DNA of 64,000 nt from Jacaranda mimosifolia. Its lineage: Eukaryota; Streptophyta; Magnoliopsida; Lamiales; Bignoniaceae. The stretch covers positions 29,988,501-30,052,500 of the forward strand of contig CM032117.1 in the NCBI GenBank assembly GCA_018894105.1, read 5' to 3'. The notes below the pieces were generated by a model that did not search any database, was not told the DNA's origin, and saw only the letters and a program-made list of their open reading frames with translations. This document shows, piece after piece, positions 47,752 to 59,792 of this stretch (the first letter of the stretch is position 1; every line of letters begins with the position of its first letter). Both the position numbers and the translations under genes were made by a program.

Positions 47752-49954
47752 TGTTGGGATAGTGCCCAGCAAGCTAATTACATTGGCCTTGTAAACTATT
47801 TCATTGTAAGACAATTTTGATTGAATGATATTCATCATATGCTCTTCATTTACTTCACTGGCATTTAGATAAAGCCCTTAGATCACACAAGACTATGGGA
47901 CTTGGTTTTGGTGACCATGGAATAAGTCTCACACGGTCGTGATCTTAAACCTTCGAAGTCATAAGATCTTAAGAGAACAAGGGAATCTAAGATCCGGATA
48001 GACTTGCACTAACGATGCATAATCCAAGAGTTGGATATTATTTTGTTCTATGAGCAACTGTATGAGACATGGGTGCATGTTAGTGGGTGTTTGTTAGAAA
48101 ACAAGGCACTGAAGACCCGCCTGGAGAATCCACTAGATAGCCCAAGTGGCAAGTCGGTAGTGGCAAGTTCTCCCGCTTATGCTAGTGCATATTATTAGTC
48201 CTTTGACCTGAGGATCCATGGTAACCTTGTGTCCGGTCCTCATGCTTTGACTCTTCCTTGACTACTTAGCGGGTCTTCTAAGTTGAGATTGGGTATGAGC
48301 TACTTGGCATGGAGGTTTGTGAGATCCAAGATGGAATCCAACTCCCCGTCTTTGTGAATGGCGAATGCATCTCCTATATGTTCTATAATGATCGATTCCA
48401 AGAAATTCTTGCGCAAGGTGATGTGATAATTTGGAAAGGTGTTTCCAAAGATGAGGTCACAAAGGGAATTGAACATTAAGAATAGAAACATAGTATCGAG
48501 GCTATTAGGGAGCCGACTAATATCTTGCCCTAGGCCTCTTTCGGGAGATAGGAGACGAAAGGACCGTATTTGCATGGTACGTGTAATGCTAGAATAGTTC
48601 TTCAAGAGCATTCATTTCGGCCAATTAGTTGGGCTCCATGGGCTTGAGGTTGGACATCGACCATGGAGATTGGGTACTCTTCAATTAATGAGATTAATTG
48701 AATCGAGTCGCTTAGTTTAAAAGAGTTTAAACTAATGTGAATATTTGATATTCCAAAAGTCACAAGGAGTTGTGAGCCCATGTCCAATGAATGGTAGAAC
48801 CTAATGGGTCACACACAAAAGCTAATGACATGGTCAATTGAAGGAAGTAGAGTTTTCTAAGAGTTAAAAAATTCATAATCATTTTGGATGAGGCAAAATT
48901 GTAGTCATTTTGACTTGATCAATTTAAATATTAAATTGGTCAAATTAATTTAATAGTTAAAGTAAGATCAATTAATTAAGGGTTAATTAATTGATGTCAC
49001 ATGACTATCAATTGGTCAAAATTAATTTAAGGGTTAAATTGACTTTGACTAGCTTAAATAGTTAAGCATTTTTGACTTAAGAGTTAAGTCAAATTATTAT
49101 TAGTTAAATTAAAGTGTTTAATTTAATTGAGTTGGAGGATTATTTTTGTGAGAATAATTAAGTGAATGGTTCATTTAATGTGAATTGGAATTTAATTGCA
49201 AGACATTTCATAAGATGAAGTTTGTGCTTCAATTAATATTCTTATTCACTAATTACTAGTTAGTGGCCACCTTGGCAAGGACACTTAGCATCATCTCCTT
49301 GGGGATGTTCATGGACCACTCCTATATATAGATATAGGAGTGTGGCCGGCCAAGAGTGAGTGAGAGCAAGTGTGTGCATGACTAGTATGATTTCTCCCCA
49401 CATTTTGTGTAGTGGGAATCTAATTTGTTAGCATCCCATTATTCTCTCCAACTTCCTGCTCCTCCTTCTTCCCAGCCTTCCTACCCTTATTCTCTGTAGA
49501 TATTCCAGCCATTCTGTAGAGAATAGGCCATAGATTTGGTGTGTGGACTTTTACATTAGAGGCAATCTAATTTGGTTGCTCTTGCTCTTGTCTGGTGCAG
49601 TTTTCTGGCAGCTGGTTTTTGATAGTTCTAGGAGGACCTCTGGTGTTCTGATTGGGCTGAATTTTTAACTGAAGAATCTTCAAAGGGTTGAGGAGTTCTT
49701 GTAAAAATTTCAGCAAAAACAGAGGAGTCCATCCAAGGGAAAATCGGTGGTGATCCTGCTGCGCCAATAAAGAGATAGTTTGACAGTTTTCAAGAGTTTT
49801 CTCTTGCTCTTCGATTTTCTATCATCACCCAGGTATTTTTTTTCCTTTTCTAAATCTGAATTTCATGTATGTCTTGATCCTAGGGGTGTTGTGTGGGCTA
49901 GTTTATTCAGTTTTATGTTAAAATATTTGGATCTTAGTGCCATACATACCTTTA
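47752..49954 (+). mobile_element. Solo family A LTR nested in RT, TSD CCTAC
   Basis: 2203 bp, starting TGTTGGGATAGTGCCC and ending ACCTTTA (CA changed to TA), flanked by perfect CCTAC repeats (47747-47751 and 49955-49959). Removing it with one repeat joins 'NLGETSY' to 'VLGIRIYRD' in frame, the normal text of a copia RT. It has no internal coding region, so its two LTRs recombined after insertion. A TATA palindrome extended by complementary bases lies at 49317-49342. Confidence 0.95.
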
Positions 49955-50853
49955 CCTACGTATTAGGAATACGTATCTATAGAGATAGATCGAGGAGGAT
50001 GCTGGGGCTTTCCCAAATCCCGTACATTGACAAGATACTAAAGAGGTTTAGTATGGAAGAATCCAATAGGGGATTTCTTCCCATGGGACATGGAATTCAT
50101 CTCTCTAAGTCTATGGATCCTAAGACTGACGACAAGAGACAAAGAATGTCCCACATACCTTATACATCTGCCATTAGGAGCATAATGTATGTAATTCATG
50201 TAGAAGACTAGATGTGGCACACGCTCTAAGTGTTACGAGTCATTTCAAATCCAATACCGGTGAAAGTCACTGGATAGCCGTAAAAATAATCCTTAAGTAC
50301 TTGAAAAGGACTAAGGACTTGTTTTCGGTACATGGCAATAGAGAATTGAAACTTGAGCTGTTTTCAGGTTCTAGTTTCCAATCCGATGTAGATGACCTAA
50401 AATCCACTTCTGGATTTATATTTTGCCTTAGTGGTGGCACGATGAGTCGGAAGAGTTCCAAATAAGACACCACGACCAATTCTCCCATAGATATAGAATA
50501 TATTGCGACTTCAGAAGCTACAAAAGAAGGTGTTTGGATGAAAAAAACTTCATTTAAGAGTTGAATGTAGTACCTAGTATTGCTAAGCCAGTGGGTGTTT
50601 TCTGTGACAACAACAGTGCGGTAGTGCAAGCTAAAGAGCCAAGATCTCATCAACATTCCAAGCACATATTAAGGCAATATCATTTGATCTAGGTGTTCAC
50701 TGATTGAGGCGACATCCGAGATGAGAGAGTTGCTTCGAAATAGAATATAACAGATCCACTAACCAAAACCCTATCACAAAAGGGCTCTAATGGACATCTT
50801 GAGAAGATGGATCTCAAGGCCATTAGGAATTGGCTTTAGGGAAAGTGAGAGAT
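49955..50853 (+). pseudogene. pol: Family A copia pol, part 2 (RT end, RNase H)
   Basis: It continues the RT ('VLGIRIYRDRSRRMLGLSQ', 'YIDKILKRFSMEES', 'PYTSAIRSIMYV') and passes a shift near 50210 to 'HWIAVKIILKYLKRTKD'. RNase H shows 'QSDVDDLKSTSGFIF', 'IDIEYIATSEATKEG' and a degraded 'CDNNSA' ('FSVTTTVR' in the shifted frame). It ends near 50835 and is followed by the purine-rich AGGGAAAGTGAGAGAT next to the 3' LTR. Catalytic positions are partly lost, so the enzyme is dead. Confidence 0.9.
50838..50853 (+). promoter_or_regulatory. Polypurine tract of family A element
   Basis: AGGGAAAGTGAGAGAT directly precedes TGTTGGAATAG at 50854. A purine run here is where plus-strand synthesis is primed, and it confirms that 50854 is a 3' LTR. 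Confidence 0.75.
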
Positions 50854-53052
50854 TGTTGGAATAGTGCCCCTCAAGCCAATTAGATTGGCCTTGTAAACTA
50901 TTTCCTTGTAAAATAATCTTAATTGAATAAAATTCTTTATATGGCCATCTTCATCTTATGATCATTATTACTTCACTGGTATTTAGTTGAAGCCCTTAGA
51001 TCGCACTAGACTATGGGACTTGGTCATGCACTGGGCGATGATCATGGAATAGGTCTTACACGGTCGTGATATTAAAATCTTCCAAGTCATAGGTTCTTAT
51101 GAGATAGGGCATCCAAGATCCTGATAGACTTGCACTAACAATACATAAAACCAAGGGTTAGATGTTGCTCTGTTCTATAAGCAATCCCATATGAGGTATA
51201 GATGCATGCCAGTGGGTGCTTGTTAGAGAACAAGGCATTAAAGGCCCGCCCGGAGAATCCACTAGATAACTATAGTAGCAAGTCAACAGTTGCAAGCTCT
51301 CAAGCTTATGCTAGTGCATACAATTAGTCCTCTAACCTGAGGATCCATGATAACTTTATGTTTAGGTCCTTATGCTTTAACTCCTCCCTGGTCACCTAGC
51401 AGGCCATTCGGGTGGAGATTAGTCATGGGCTACTTAGATATAGAGGTTTGTGAGATCCAAGATGGAATTCGACTCATTGTCTTTGTGAAGAACGAGTTCA
51501 TCTCCTATGTATTCTATAATGATTGATTCCAAGAAATCCTTACGCAAGGTAGTATGACAATTTAGAAAATGAGTTTTTCAAAGATAAGGCCATATAGGGG
51601 AAATCGAACATTGGGAATAGAAACATAGTATTGAGGCTATTGAGGAGTCGGCAAATATTTTGCCCTAGGCCTCTTTCGGGATGTAGGAGACGAAATGACC
51701 GTATTTGCATGGTACACGTAGAGCTAGAATGGTTCTCCAAAAGCATACATTTTGGCCAAATAGTTGGGCTCCATGGCCTTAAGGTTGGACATCGACTATG
51801 GAGATTGGGAACTTTTCAATGAATAGAGATTAATTGAATTGAGTCGATTAGTTTAAAGAAGTTTAAACTAAAATGAATATTTGATATTCAAAAGTCACAG
51901 AGAGTTATGAGCCCATGTCCAATGAATGGTATAACCTAATGTGTCACACACAAAAGCCAATTGCATTTCCTAATTGATGGAGGAATTTTTCTAAGTGTTA
52001 GAAAAATGCTCCTAGTGGAGCAATTTGAGGATTGGCGAAATTCAGGTCATTTTAGCTTGATCAATTTAATTGTTAAATTAATCAACTAATTTAAGGAGTT
52101 AAATTGATCAATTTAATTGGTCAAGTTAACTTAAAGAGTCAACATTGACTAGCTTAAAGAGTTAAGCTAATTGACTTAAGAGTTAAGTCAAAGGTTAATT
52201 AATTCAATTAAAGTGTTTAATTTAATTAATGAGAGAAATCTATTTTGGAGGGATAATTCAAATGAAAGGTTAATTTGGTGTGGAATTTTAATTAATTTGA
52301 AATTAGATTCCAAATAAAATTGAAATGCACACAAAATTCAAATTCATATTTGAATTGCAACTTGCCAACTTGCAAGGCAAGTTGGCGGTCACCCTTGAGG
52401 AAGGTGTGATGCCACCTTGGTATCACACCATCCTCACTATATATATAGATATAGAGGGAGAGATGGGTGGCCACTTATGCTTTGTGTGAAGAATTAGATT
52501 CTCTCACATTTTTCCTCCAAATCTCAAGTGTTACCTCATGTGTTGAAGCATCACTTCCTCTCTTCTTTTCCTACCTCAAATCAAGCCTCCATCTTTGCAG
52601 ATCTCCTTTGTATTTTCCAACTAATGCCAAGGAGATTAGGATCTAGCATTGTTGTGTGGATTATATTGTTAAAGACAAGATAATTGGATTGCTAGCCTTT
52701 GGAGATCCACTGTCAGGGCAGTCTGTTTGGTGAATCTTTTTCGGCACTTACCTATGGCTTTTGAGCTGAATTTTTTAATAGTAGATTCATCAAAGAGTTG
52801 AGAAGATACTGTAATTTTTTTGAAATTTTTGGAGGATTTTGGATCTGGAAAAAGTTGCATCCAATCTGCTATGCCATTATGTGATAAGTTCTGGATTGAA
52901 GAAGTGTTCTTCATCATTTCCTTGTTTTTAAGCAAATCAAGGTAGTTCTCCTTCCTAATCTGAATTAATAGCATGTTTAGATCCTTGTTAACATGTGTAG
53001 CCTAGTTTGTTTCAATTTTAATTATTGGATCCTAGTGTTACATGTGCCTTCA
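50854..53052 (+). repeat. Family A 3' LTR (2199 bp)
   Basis: TGTTGGAATAGTGCCC to GTGCCTTCA, the partner of 38430-40605. It has the stem-loop at 52403-52429 (8-bp outer arms GGTGTGAT/ATCACACC perfect) and a TATA region at 52437-52456. The element's target duplication AAATG follows at 53053. Confidence 0.92.
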
Positions 53053-53057
53053 AAATG

Positions 53058-53760
53058 TTGATTAAAGAATTGTATTGCCATCTTCTTTCATTGGAGGTCC
53101 CCGAGATATAATGAAACAATATGTTAATGTTATGGCTTTAGTGCAAAAGTTTGGTAAGTCTGATTTTTTTTTAACTATGACATGAAATTCGTCTTGGAAA
53201 GAAATCTAAGATGAACTATTGCCAACTGAAGAAGCACGTAATAGACCTAAATTAGTGGCTCATATTTTCAGAGCAAAACAACTAAAAGATGAGATTGTAA
53301 GAAAAAGGCTTTTTGGGGAAGTCGCTTCATATGTGTATGTTGTTCAATATAAAAAAAGAGGGTTACCGCATACACATTGGCTAGTAATTTTGAAAGATCA
53401 TCACAAGTTAACGACCCCAGATTTAGAAGATAGAATTATAAGTGTTGAAATTCCCAATGATTCGCATCCATTTTTTGTATTCTTTGGTGATATAAATATG
53501 ATGCATGGTCCTTGCAAAGATTCTAACCCTAAGAATGTATGCATGAGAGATGGAAAATGCAAGAATAAGTTTCCAAAATCATTTTGTGATGTTACTCCTC
53601 ATGGAAAAAATTCATATCCTGCTTATAGAAGGAGAAATAATGGAAGAAGAGCCACTGTTACAGGTATTCCTTTGGATAATAGATATGTAGTTCCTTATTG
53701 TCCATATTTAAATATATTTATAAAGGACGTGATAGAACTTCATGCAATATAGTTGGTCCT
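53058..53760 (+). pseudogene. Helitron Rep domain, second part
   Basis: It resumes the helicase gene after the copia insertion: 'RIVLPSSFIGGPRD', 'YVNVMALVQKFGKSDFFLTM', then a 177-codon open stretch (53219-53752) with 'KRGLPHTHWLVIL', the two-histidine HUH motif of rolling-circle Rep proteins. 'FPKSFCDVTPHGKNSYPAYR' and 'NRYVVPYCPY' follow. Just past this the text jumps to 'FKYIYKGRDR' in another frame. The ~25-30 residues usually found between 'PY.P.L' and the 'KY.YKG' tyrosine motif are missing, so the catalytic tyrosine region is rearranged. Stops at 53189 and 53208 lie near the front. Confidence 0.88.
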
Positions 53761-55849
53761 ACATTTACAACAACAGTAGATGAAATTAAAGAATTTCAAA
53801 AAAGGAAGGTGAATTTCTACAATTGAAGCATATTAAAGGATATTTGGATTTGAATTGACCGAGTTATATTCTCGTGTAATTATATTACCCATGCATTTGC
53901 CAAATGGGCAATACATAGCCTTTATAAAAATAAAAAATAAAAAAAAGAACTTTCAATCAAATTGTATCAAACCCTTTTTTTGAGTAGTAACAAAATTCTT
54001 CTGAATGAATGCAAATAATCCTAATGCCTGAATCTTTTGTATAAAGAATTTCCTAAGTACTTTGTCAAGGAGCAAAAAAAATAGGTGGAAGTTACGAGAA
54101 AGAAATAACTATCATTGGAAGATTAGCAGTTGTTTATCCAATTGAATGAGAGCATTATTTTCTAAAAGTTCTAGTTATGAATGTTAGATCACCACACTCA
54201 TATCAATCTCTCCTTTCAGTTGGCAATCAACTCTTTGTTACATTCCATTCCGCTGCACTACATAGAGGATTCATTTAGTCAAATACATATGATGATTTCC
54301 TTCTTAATATGGGTAAATCAATATTTGACTTTTCATTGTTTCCAGATTTCGAAAGGCTAACTAAAGCTAAAAAGTTTAACAAAGAACTTCCCTATGAAAA
54401 AGAATATGCATAACAGATGATGACTTGCTAGCAATAACTAAATTGAATGAGAAATAGAGCGAGGCTTTTAGAGTAATTATTCAAAAAGTTATCAAAAATA
54501 AGCCTACAACCTTTTTCATTGATGGACCTGGAGGAATGGGAAAGATATTTTTGTATCGAGCTCTACTTGCGTGTGTTAGATCTAAAGGAGATATGTCTTT
54601 AGCTATAGCTACATCTAGAGTTGCAACATCTCTTTTACCCAGTGGTCGAACTGCATATTTTAGATTTAAGCTGCTATTGAAAATAGAAGAAAATGCCGAT
54701 GCAAAAATTAGCAAGCAATCAAGTTTGGCTAAAATGACAGTACTTGCAAAACTCATTATTTGAGATGAAGCTTCTATGGAAAATAGAAAATTAATAGAGG
54801 CATTTGATAGATTATTGCGTGATATTATGGAAGCTTCATGTATGCTTTTTGGTGGAAAATAATTGTTTTTGGAGGCAAATTTCGGCAAATATTACCTACA
54901 GTACTCCAAGGAAAAAGCCAACATATGATTAAAGTAAGTTTTGTTGCATCTTCTATCTGGACAAAATTGAAGAAATTTAAATTAGATGTAAATATTAGAG
55001 CATGAGAAGATCCATTGTTTGCCTCATTTTTACTTATAGTTGGTGATGGTAAAGAACCATATGTTTTTGAAGAAAATATACAAATTCCTAATGATATTTT
55101 CATTCCCTTTGTTGATAGTAAATATTCTTTAGATAACCTCATTAATATTGTCTTTCCTTCTACTGAGTCTTTTATAGATAATCCACATTCATTAGTTAAT
55201 AAAGCTATATTAACACCTGGGGGTGATTATGTAAATGAAATAAACAATATTCTTGTCTAAAAAATACCTTCTGAAGCTAAACATTATGTAGGTTATAATA
55301 AAGCCTGTAATACATAGGACCAAGGACAATATGAAGATTACTTTAATAGTATAAGTGCAAGTAGATTGCCGCCACATGAACTAATTTGGAAAGAAAATTT
55401 TCCTATTATGCTACTTTTAAATTTAAACCCTACTAAGGACATTGTAACGGGACAAGAATGATACATAAAATATTAGGAGAAACTTTTATTAAAGCTGAAA
55501 TTGCTTCAGGTAATTCTAAAGGAAAGCTTGTTTTATACCACACATTCTCTAATGTACTAACAAGCAAACATGTCCAATAGACTTTCGAAGAATCCAGTAT
55601 CCTGTGCAACCATGCTTTGCAATGACAATAAACAAAGCACAAGGTCAAGCGCTAGATTTTGTTGGTGTTTATCTTCCAATACCTATATTTTCTCATGAAC
55701 AATTATATGTTGTTTTATCTCGTGTGAGAGATGCAAAATCAATCAAAGTTCTTATAAAGCCAATAATTCAAAGAGTAGAACCTCAGTAGTACACTAAAAA
55801 CATAGTGTACACAGAAATTTATGAATTGATGGAGCTTGAAAATTGCTGA
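53761..55849 (+). pseudogene. Helitron SF1 helicase domain
   Basis: After the Rep part come 'IVGPTFTTTVDEIKEFQ', 'LPMHLPNGQYIAF' and 'SLLSVGNQLFVTFHSAAL'. The PIF1-like helicase shows Walker A 'GPGGMGKIFLYRALLA' (T of GKT replaced by I), 'SLLPSGRTAYFRFKL', and Walker B 'II*DEASM' with a stop in place of Trp. Then 'FGGKFRQILP', where the usual 'GGDFRQ' Asp is Lys, 'FPSTESFIDNPHSLVNKAIL', and motifs V/VI 'PCFAMTINKAQGQALDFVG' and 'LYVVLSRVRDAKSIKVLI'. The gene ends near 55849. Helitron DNA unwinding is its family role; multiple stops and motif changes show it is inactive. Confidence 0.92.
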
Positions 55850-55931
55850 ATATTCAAATTTAGTTCCCTATACTTCACGATTTTTAAGTATTTTTTTTTA
55901 TTGCATATAACTATTATGATTAAGCTATAAT

Positions 55932-58900
55932 TTGTTTGCTACATTGTTACTACATATTGATAATATGAGTCACCAAATACATCATGTTAAAGATATCAAT
56001 CCAATGCTAAGAAGTTGGAGAGCAAAAGTCTTAGTAGAATCAAAAACGTCGCCACGACAATCATTGAACAACCCAAAAAAAATATCAATGACTTGTGCTC
56101 ATCAACGAATAGGTAATATGAAAACTTATAGCTTGCAAAACTTATTTTTATACTTTTTTTGTTGATATTATAAAATTAACATTTATTTTTATGCTTCTTG
56201 TGCTTATATTTGTACATGATTGCAACGAATATGCTAATAGTATAAATTTCAAATTTCATTTTTGACATTTTGTGATATTGTAAACTTAGTTAGGCTAATA
56301 TTATAGATTCAGCTGCTGCATATGTTGTGTCTTACGAATAATAACTAAACTATTAGTAATTTAGAAAGATGAATTTTATACTTTCTTCGTTGATGCTATA
56401 GACTTCACGTTCATTTTTATACTTCTTGTGCTCATATTGTAAATTTTACTATTAAAAATCCTATGTCTTATAAATGAAAATTGTATAATCACATATGTTT
56501 CCTCTCAATAAATAGTTGTACTACATTAATATGATTAAAAAAGTTAAAATTAAAAAAAAAATTAGTCTACCAATCACAAAAAAAACTCATATGTAAATAG
56601 AAATTGAACAAAATTGATAATGAAAAATATAATAATAAAAAAATAATTAAGAATTTTCAAATTATAAAATGGATAAAATATTTGTGTCTGATGGATAAGA
56701 TGTGAGGTTGGAGAAAAGATTGGTAAGATGTTTGTTAGGAGACTCCGCAACATTTTTAGGTACTCATCATGTAAGACAATAGATTACTAGGTACACACAA
56801 TTATCATTCTTAGCAATGTTTAATTAATACTCAAATTAAAAAAACATTACCCATCAAACAACAAAATCAAACAAAGTTTATCATTTACTTATAAACATAT
56901 GTCTAATATATATACAATTTTTTCACAGGGGACAAGAGTTGTCGCAACAATATTCGATTTCGACATCAAGCAGTTTGAAAATATGCTAAATTTGATGGAA
57001 ACCTACTTAATATCAAATGCAAGAGTGTTCCCTTCGCATCCAAATTACAACAGTTGCAACAATCAATAGCAATGGATTATCAATTCTAACTATGGTAAAC
57101 AAAGAATTGAAAAATCCAATCTCACAAAACATCATTGCTCCAACACTTTCTTCAATGTCCTAGTTAGTTATATCAAATGAGAAAAAGACTATCGGTACAA
57201 CACTAAACGAAATATATTTACTAGAACATGTGTTATACATCTATTTGTTACCACTAAAATTGTAAATTATTCACTTCTTTTGTAGATGTGCTTGTAATTA
57301 TTATCAAAAAATTTCAACAGCAGACTGTTCAATCATCTAGCAAAACACATATTATTCATGATTTCAGCATCATAAACCAAGAGTAAGTGCAATTTACATA
57401 AAAAAATTCTCTATAGAAGCAATCCCTATTACTTTCACATCTAATTTTTCTTTATCTCATTGTAGGGCTAGACCAATCATATTATCTCTCTAGACCAATG
57501 TTTCATCTTCAGAAGGCAACAGAATCACATCGTCGAGTGACGAAATGCCTATTATATCAGCAACCAAACTGATGGTTTCATCATACTATGGTAATACATT
57601 TACATAATGCTACTGTTAAAATTCTTCTTATGCAAAATACTTCATGTATCTATAAATTACTTAACATTTTCAATTTCTTAATCTCAAGCTTGTCTCTTGG
57701 ATCAACACCAGCAACCAACGTAATAGTTGATCCACCATTATTAGAGACACGAGTACTAAAAGTAAGGGTGTCAACTCGAGTGGATTGGGTCGTTTTGAGT
57801 TGGGTTGAGGTAGAGGTATAACAAAAAAATACCAAACTTGAACCCAACCCAACCCAACCCGATGCTTAACCCAAAAAGTTCAACCGTAACCTGACCCACA
57901 AAAAGTCGAATCAGGTTCAGGTTGAATTAGGTCACCCAACCCAACCCAACCTGATCGATATATTTTATTTTTCATATTTATAAATTCCAACATTATAATT
58001 GAATAGAAGTTTGATCTACCAATAAAATTTATAATTCTACATAATCATTAAGGTCTAAGAAAATAAGAAACATAATAACTTTAAAACTTGTCATATTTGT
58101 AATTACTCCAAATACAAAAAAGTAATAAACTATTGTTAATAAACAATTTTAATGACAGCAATCAATGCAGAATTAACGACTAAATAGTAAAAATTAAAAT
58201 CCAAAAAAAAAAATATCAAATTAAAATCCAAAGACAATTTTGATGATAACCATCAAATCTGAAATTTTCTTTGCACCAATAGCTAATTTCCTCCATTAAT
58301 TCATAGCCCAAAACTCCACAAAGAAATCTTCTTTTGATCTGTATTGGAGATTTTAAGATTTTATAAATTTTCGATATAAATTTTTTCTCGATTTAGAATA
58401 TTGGATATAATTTTTTAAATTTAGATTTTATTTTTAATTAGCCAATTATTTTTGGGTTGGGTCAGGCTTATTGGATTATTGAGTCACCCGCTTGTTGTTT
58501 TCAGATTTAGCGAGTGAACAGAAACCAACATAACCTTATTCTTTTTTTTGAGTCAGTTTCGATTCCGACCCAATTTAACAGAAACCCAAAAACATCAAAC
58601 CAAACCTGACTTTTTTCAGGTGGGTGATCGGGTTGGGTTTGATTTTGACACCCTTAACTAAAAGCATGGTAAGTATAAATAATAATCCCTATAATTAATG
58701 TCATTATCTTCTAGTGAAATAACTTACAAAAATATTTGAAAATAGGCGGGCAAGCAATCAAATAATAATCACACAGAGTTTACAATAGCTGGATTGCAAT
58801 ATTAAGAATCAACAATCTGTTAAAGAATTTGCGGCAAAGCTCTACACTATTGCAAGTGCCACCGCAACTGAAAAAGTAAATTCAAAAGACAATAAATGTT

Positions 58901-59792
58901 ATGCTGAGCAATAAAAATAGAAAATACATAAATATATCATTTATTGAAATACTAACATCATCATATCCAACAAACTTCTTTAGATAGACAAACTTTCTGT
59001 TCGATCAAAGGGAAAAATCACTAATACAAGACAATATTTCTACTATATGAGCTACAATAAATGCAGTACAACATACGATGCTAAGTTTACTTAGCCCATT
59101 GACCATAGAAGCTGTAAGCAAAACACATTTGTCTGCCCTAGGTAAATTTCAAAAAAAATACATTTATTAAAATAGCAAAACTATCCGTTTCGTCTTCTAA
59201 TATTTTAAATGTACCTATAGAAGAAGTATACTTTTGGCTGATTTGTATGATGAAACTGGAGAGTTAAGCGTAATAATTTTTGGTGATGATGCAGCTTAGA
59301 AAGATGCAATAACATGTACGGAAATGCAGCACATGGCAAGCTATCTAAGGCATAAATAATTTTTTAAATACTACTTATAAAGTATGCTAATAACTATTTG
59401 CTTTAATGCAGGGTGAAATTTTGCAAGTGGATGAAATAAATGCAGCTTTAGAAAATACAACATATCTTGCAAAACTCCGAAAACCAATAAAATGGAGGAA
59501 TAATGAAGAATGCATCCAATACACTGTTATTAGCCTCATTGAAGATAAGAGCTCAAATGTGGTAACATTCGAAATATTCTCATTGATAGCATTACAAGCA
59601 AGCTCTTCTTATACAAGTAATTGATTTTCTTATCTTATTCTTAAATCAAAATGTCACAAATTAATCATTAACATAAACTAAAATGTGTATCAACACAAAT
59701 GAATGAAGCAATCCAGCTGTTGAGAATTGAAGAAAAGAAAAGTAGCATGCTCAAGCACAACAGGTTCAGAATATTAAAGAACAACAAACAAA
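55932..59792 (+). pseudogene. Helitron-encoded RPA70-like gene, multi-exon, decayed
   Basis: Pieces in order are: 55965-56113, 'DINPMLRSWRAKVLV' (first OB fold), with GTAAT donor; 56929-57069, acceptor TTTCACAG then 'GTRVVATIFDFDIKQFENML' and 'TYLISNARVFPSHP'; about 57690-58668, 'TNVIVDPPLLETRVLK', interrupted by a hAT element and ending at a GTAAGT donor; 58749 on, 'VKEFAAKLYTIASATATEK'; about 58985-59150, a zinc-ribbon-like 'YNKCSTTYDAKF...SCKQNTFV'; about 59226, 'LLADLYDETGELSVIIFGDD'; 59412-59624, 'YLAKLRKPIKWRNNEE'. This is the single-stranded DNA-binding RPA large-subunit fold carried by plant Helitrons. In-frame stops and lost zinc ligands make it a pseudogene. Confidence 0.8.
57763..58656. 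mobile_element. Non-autonomous hAT element in an RPA-like exon, 8-bp TSD
   Basis: 894 bp with termini TAAGGGTGTCAA and TTGACACCCTTA (12-bp perfect inverted repeats), flanked by perfect ACTAAAAG at 57755-57762 and 58657-58664. The subterminal parts are rich in GGGTT/AACCC-type motifs like the larger hAT at 10404, but the terminal repeats differ, so it is a different family. The AT-rich core has no frame. It sits four bases upstream of the splice donor GTAAGT (58669) of the RPA-like exon. Confidence 0.95.

Larger units (their letters stand above)
38430..53052 (+). mobile_element. Family A copia element inserted in the Helitron helicase
   Basis: Outer 5' LTR (38430-40605), primer-binding site, leader, gag, pol and outer 3' LTR (50854-53052) form one plus-strand element of about 10.2 kb after subtracting two nested solo LTRs (42156-44367 and 47752-49954). 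The outer LTRs are close to each other by eye and share segments the nested LTRs lack ('TTCCTAATTGATGGAGG'). Flanking pentamers AAAAG (38425-38429) and AAATG (53053-53057) are a one-mismatch target duplication. Taking out the element plus one copy puts the Helitron frame back in register across the site. Confidence 0.9.

Noticed and set aside
54481..54888. A 135-codon minus-strand frame
   Set aside because: Antisense of the Helitron helicase Walker A/B region.
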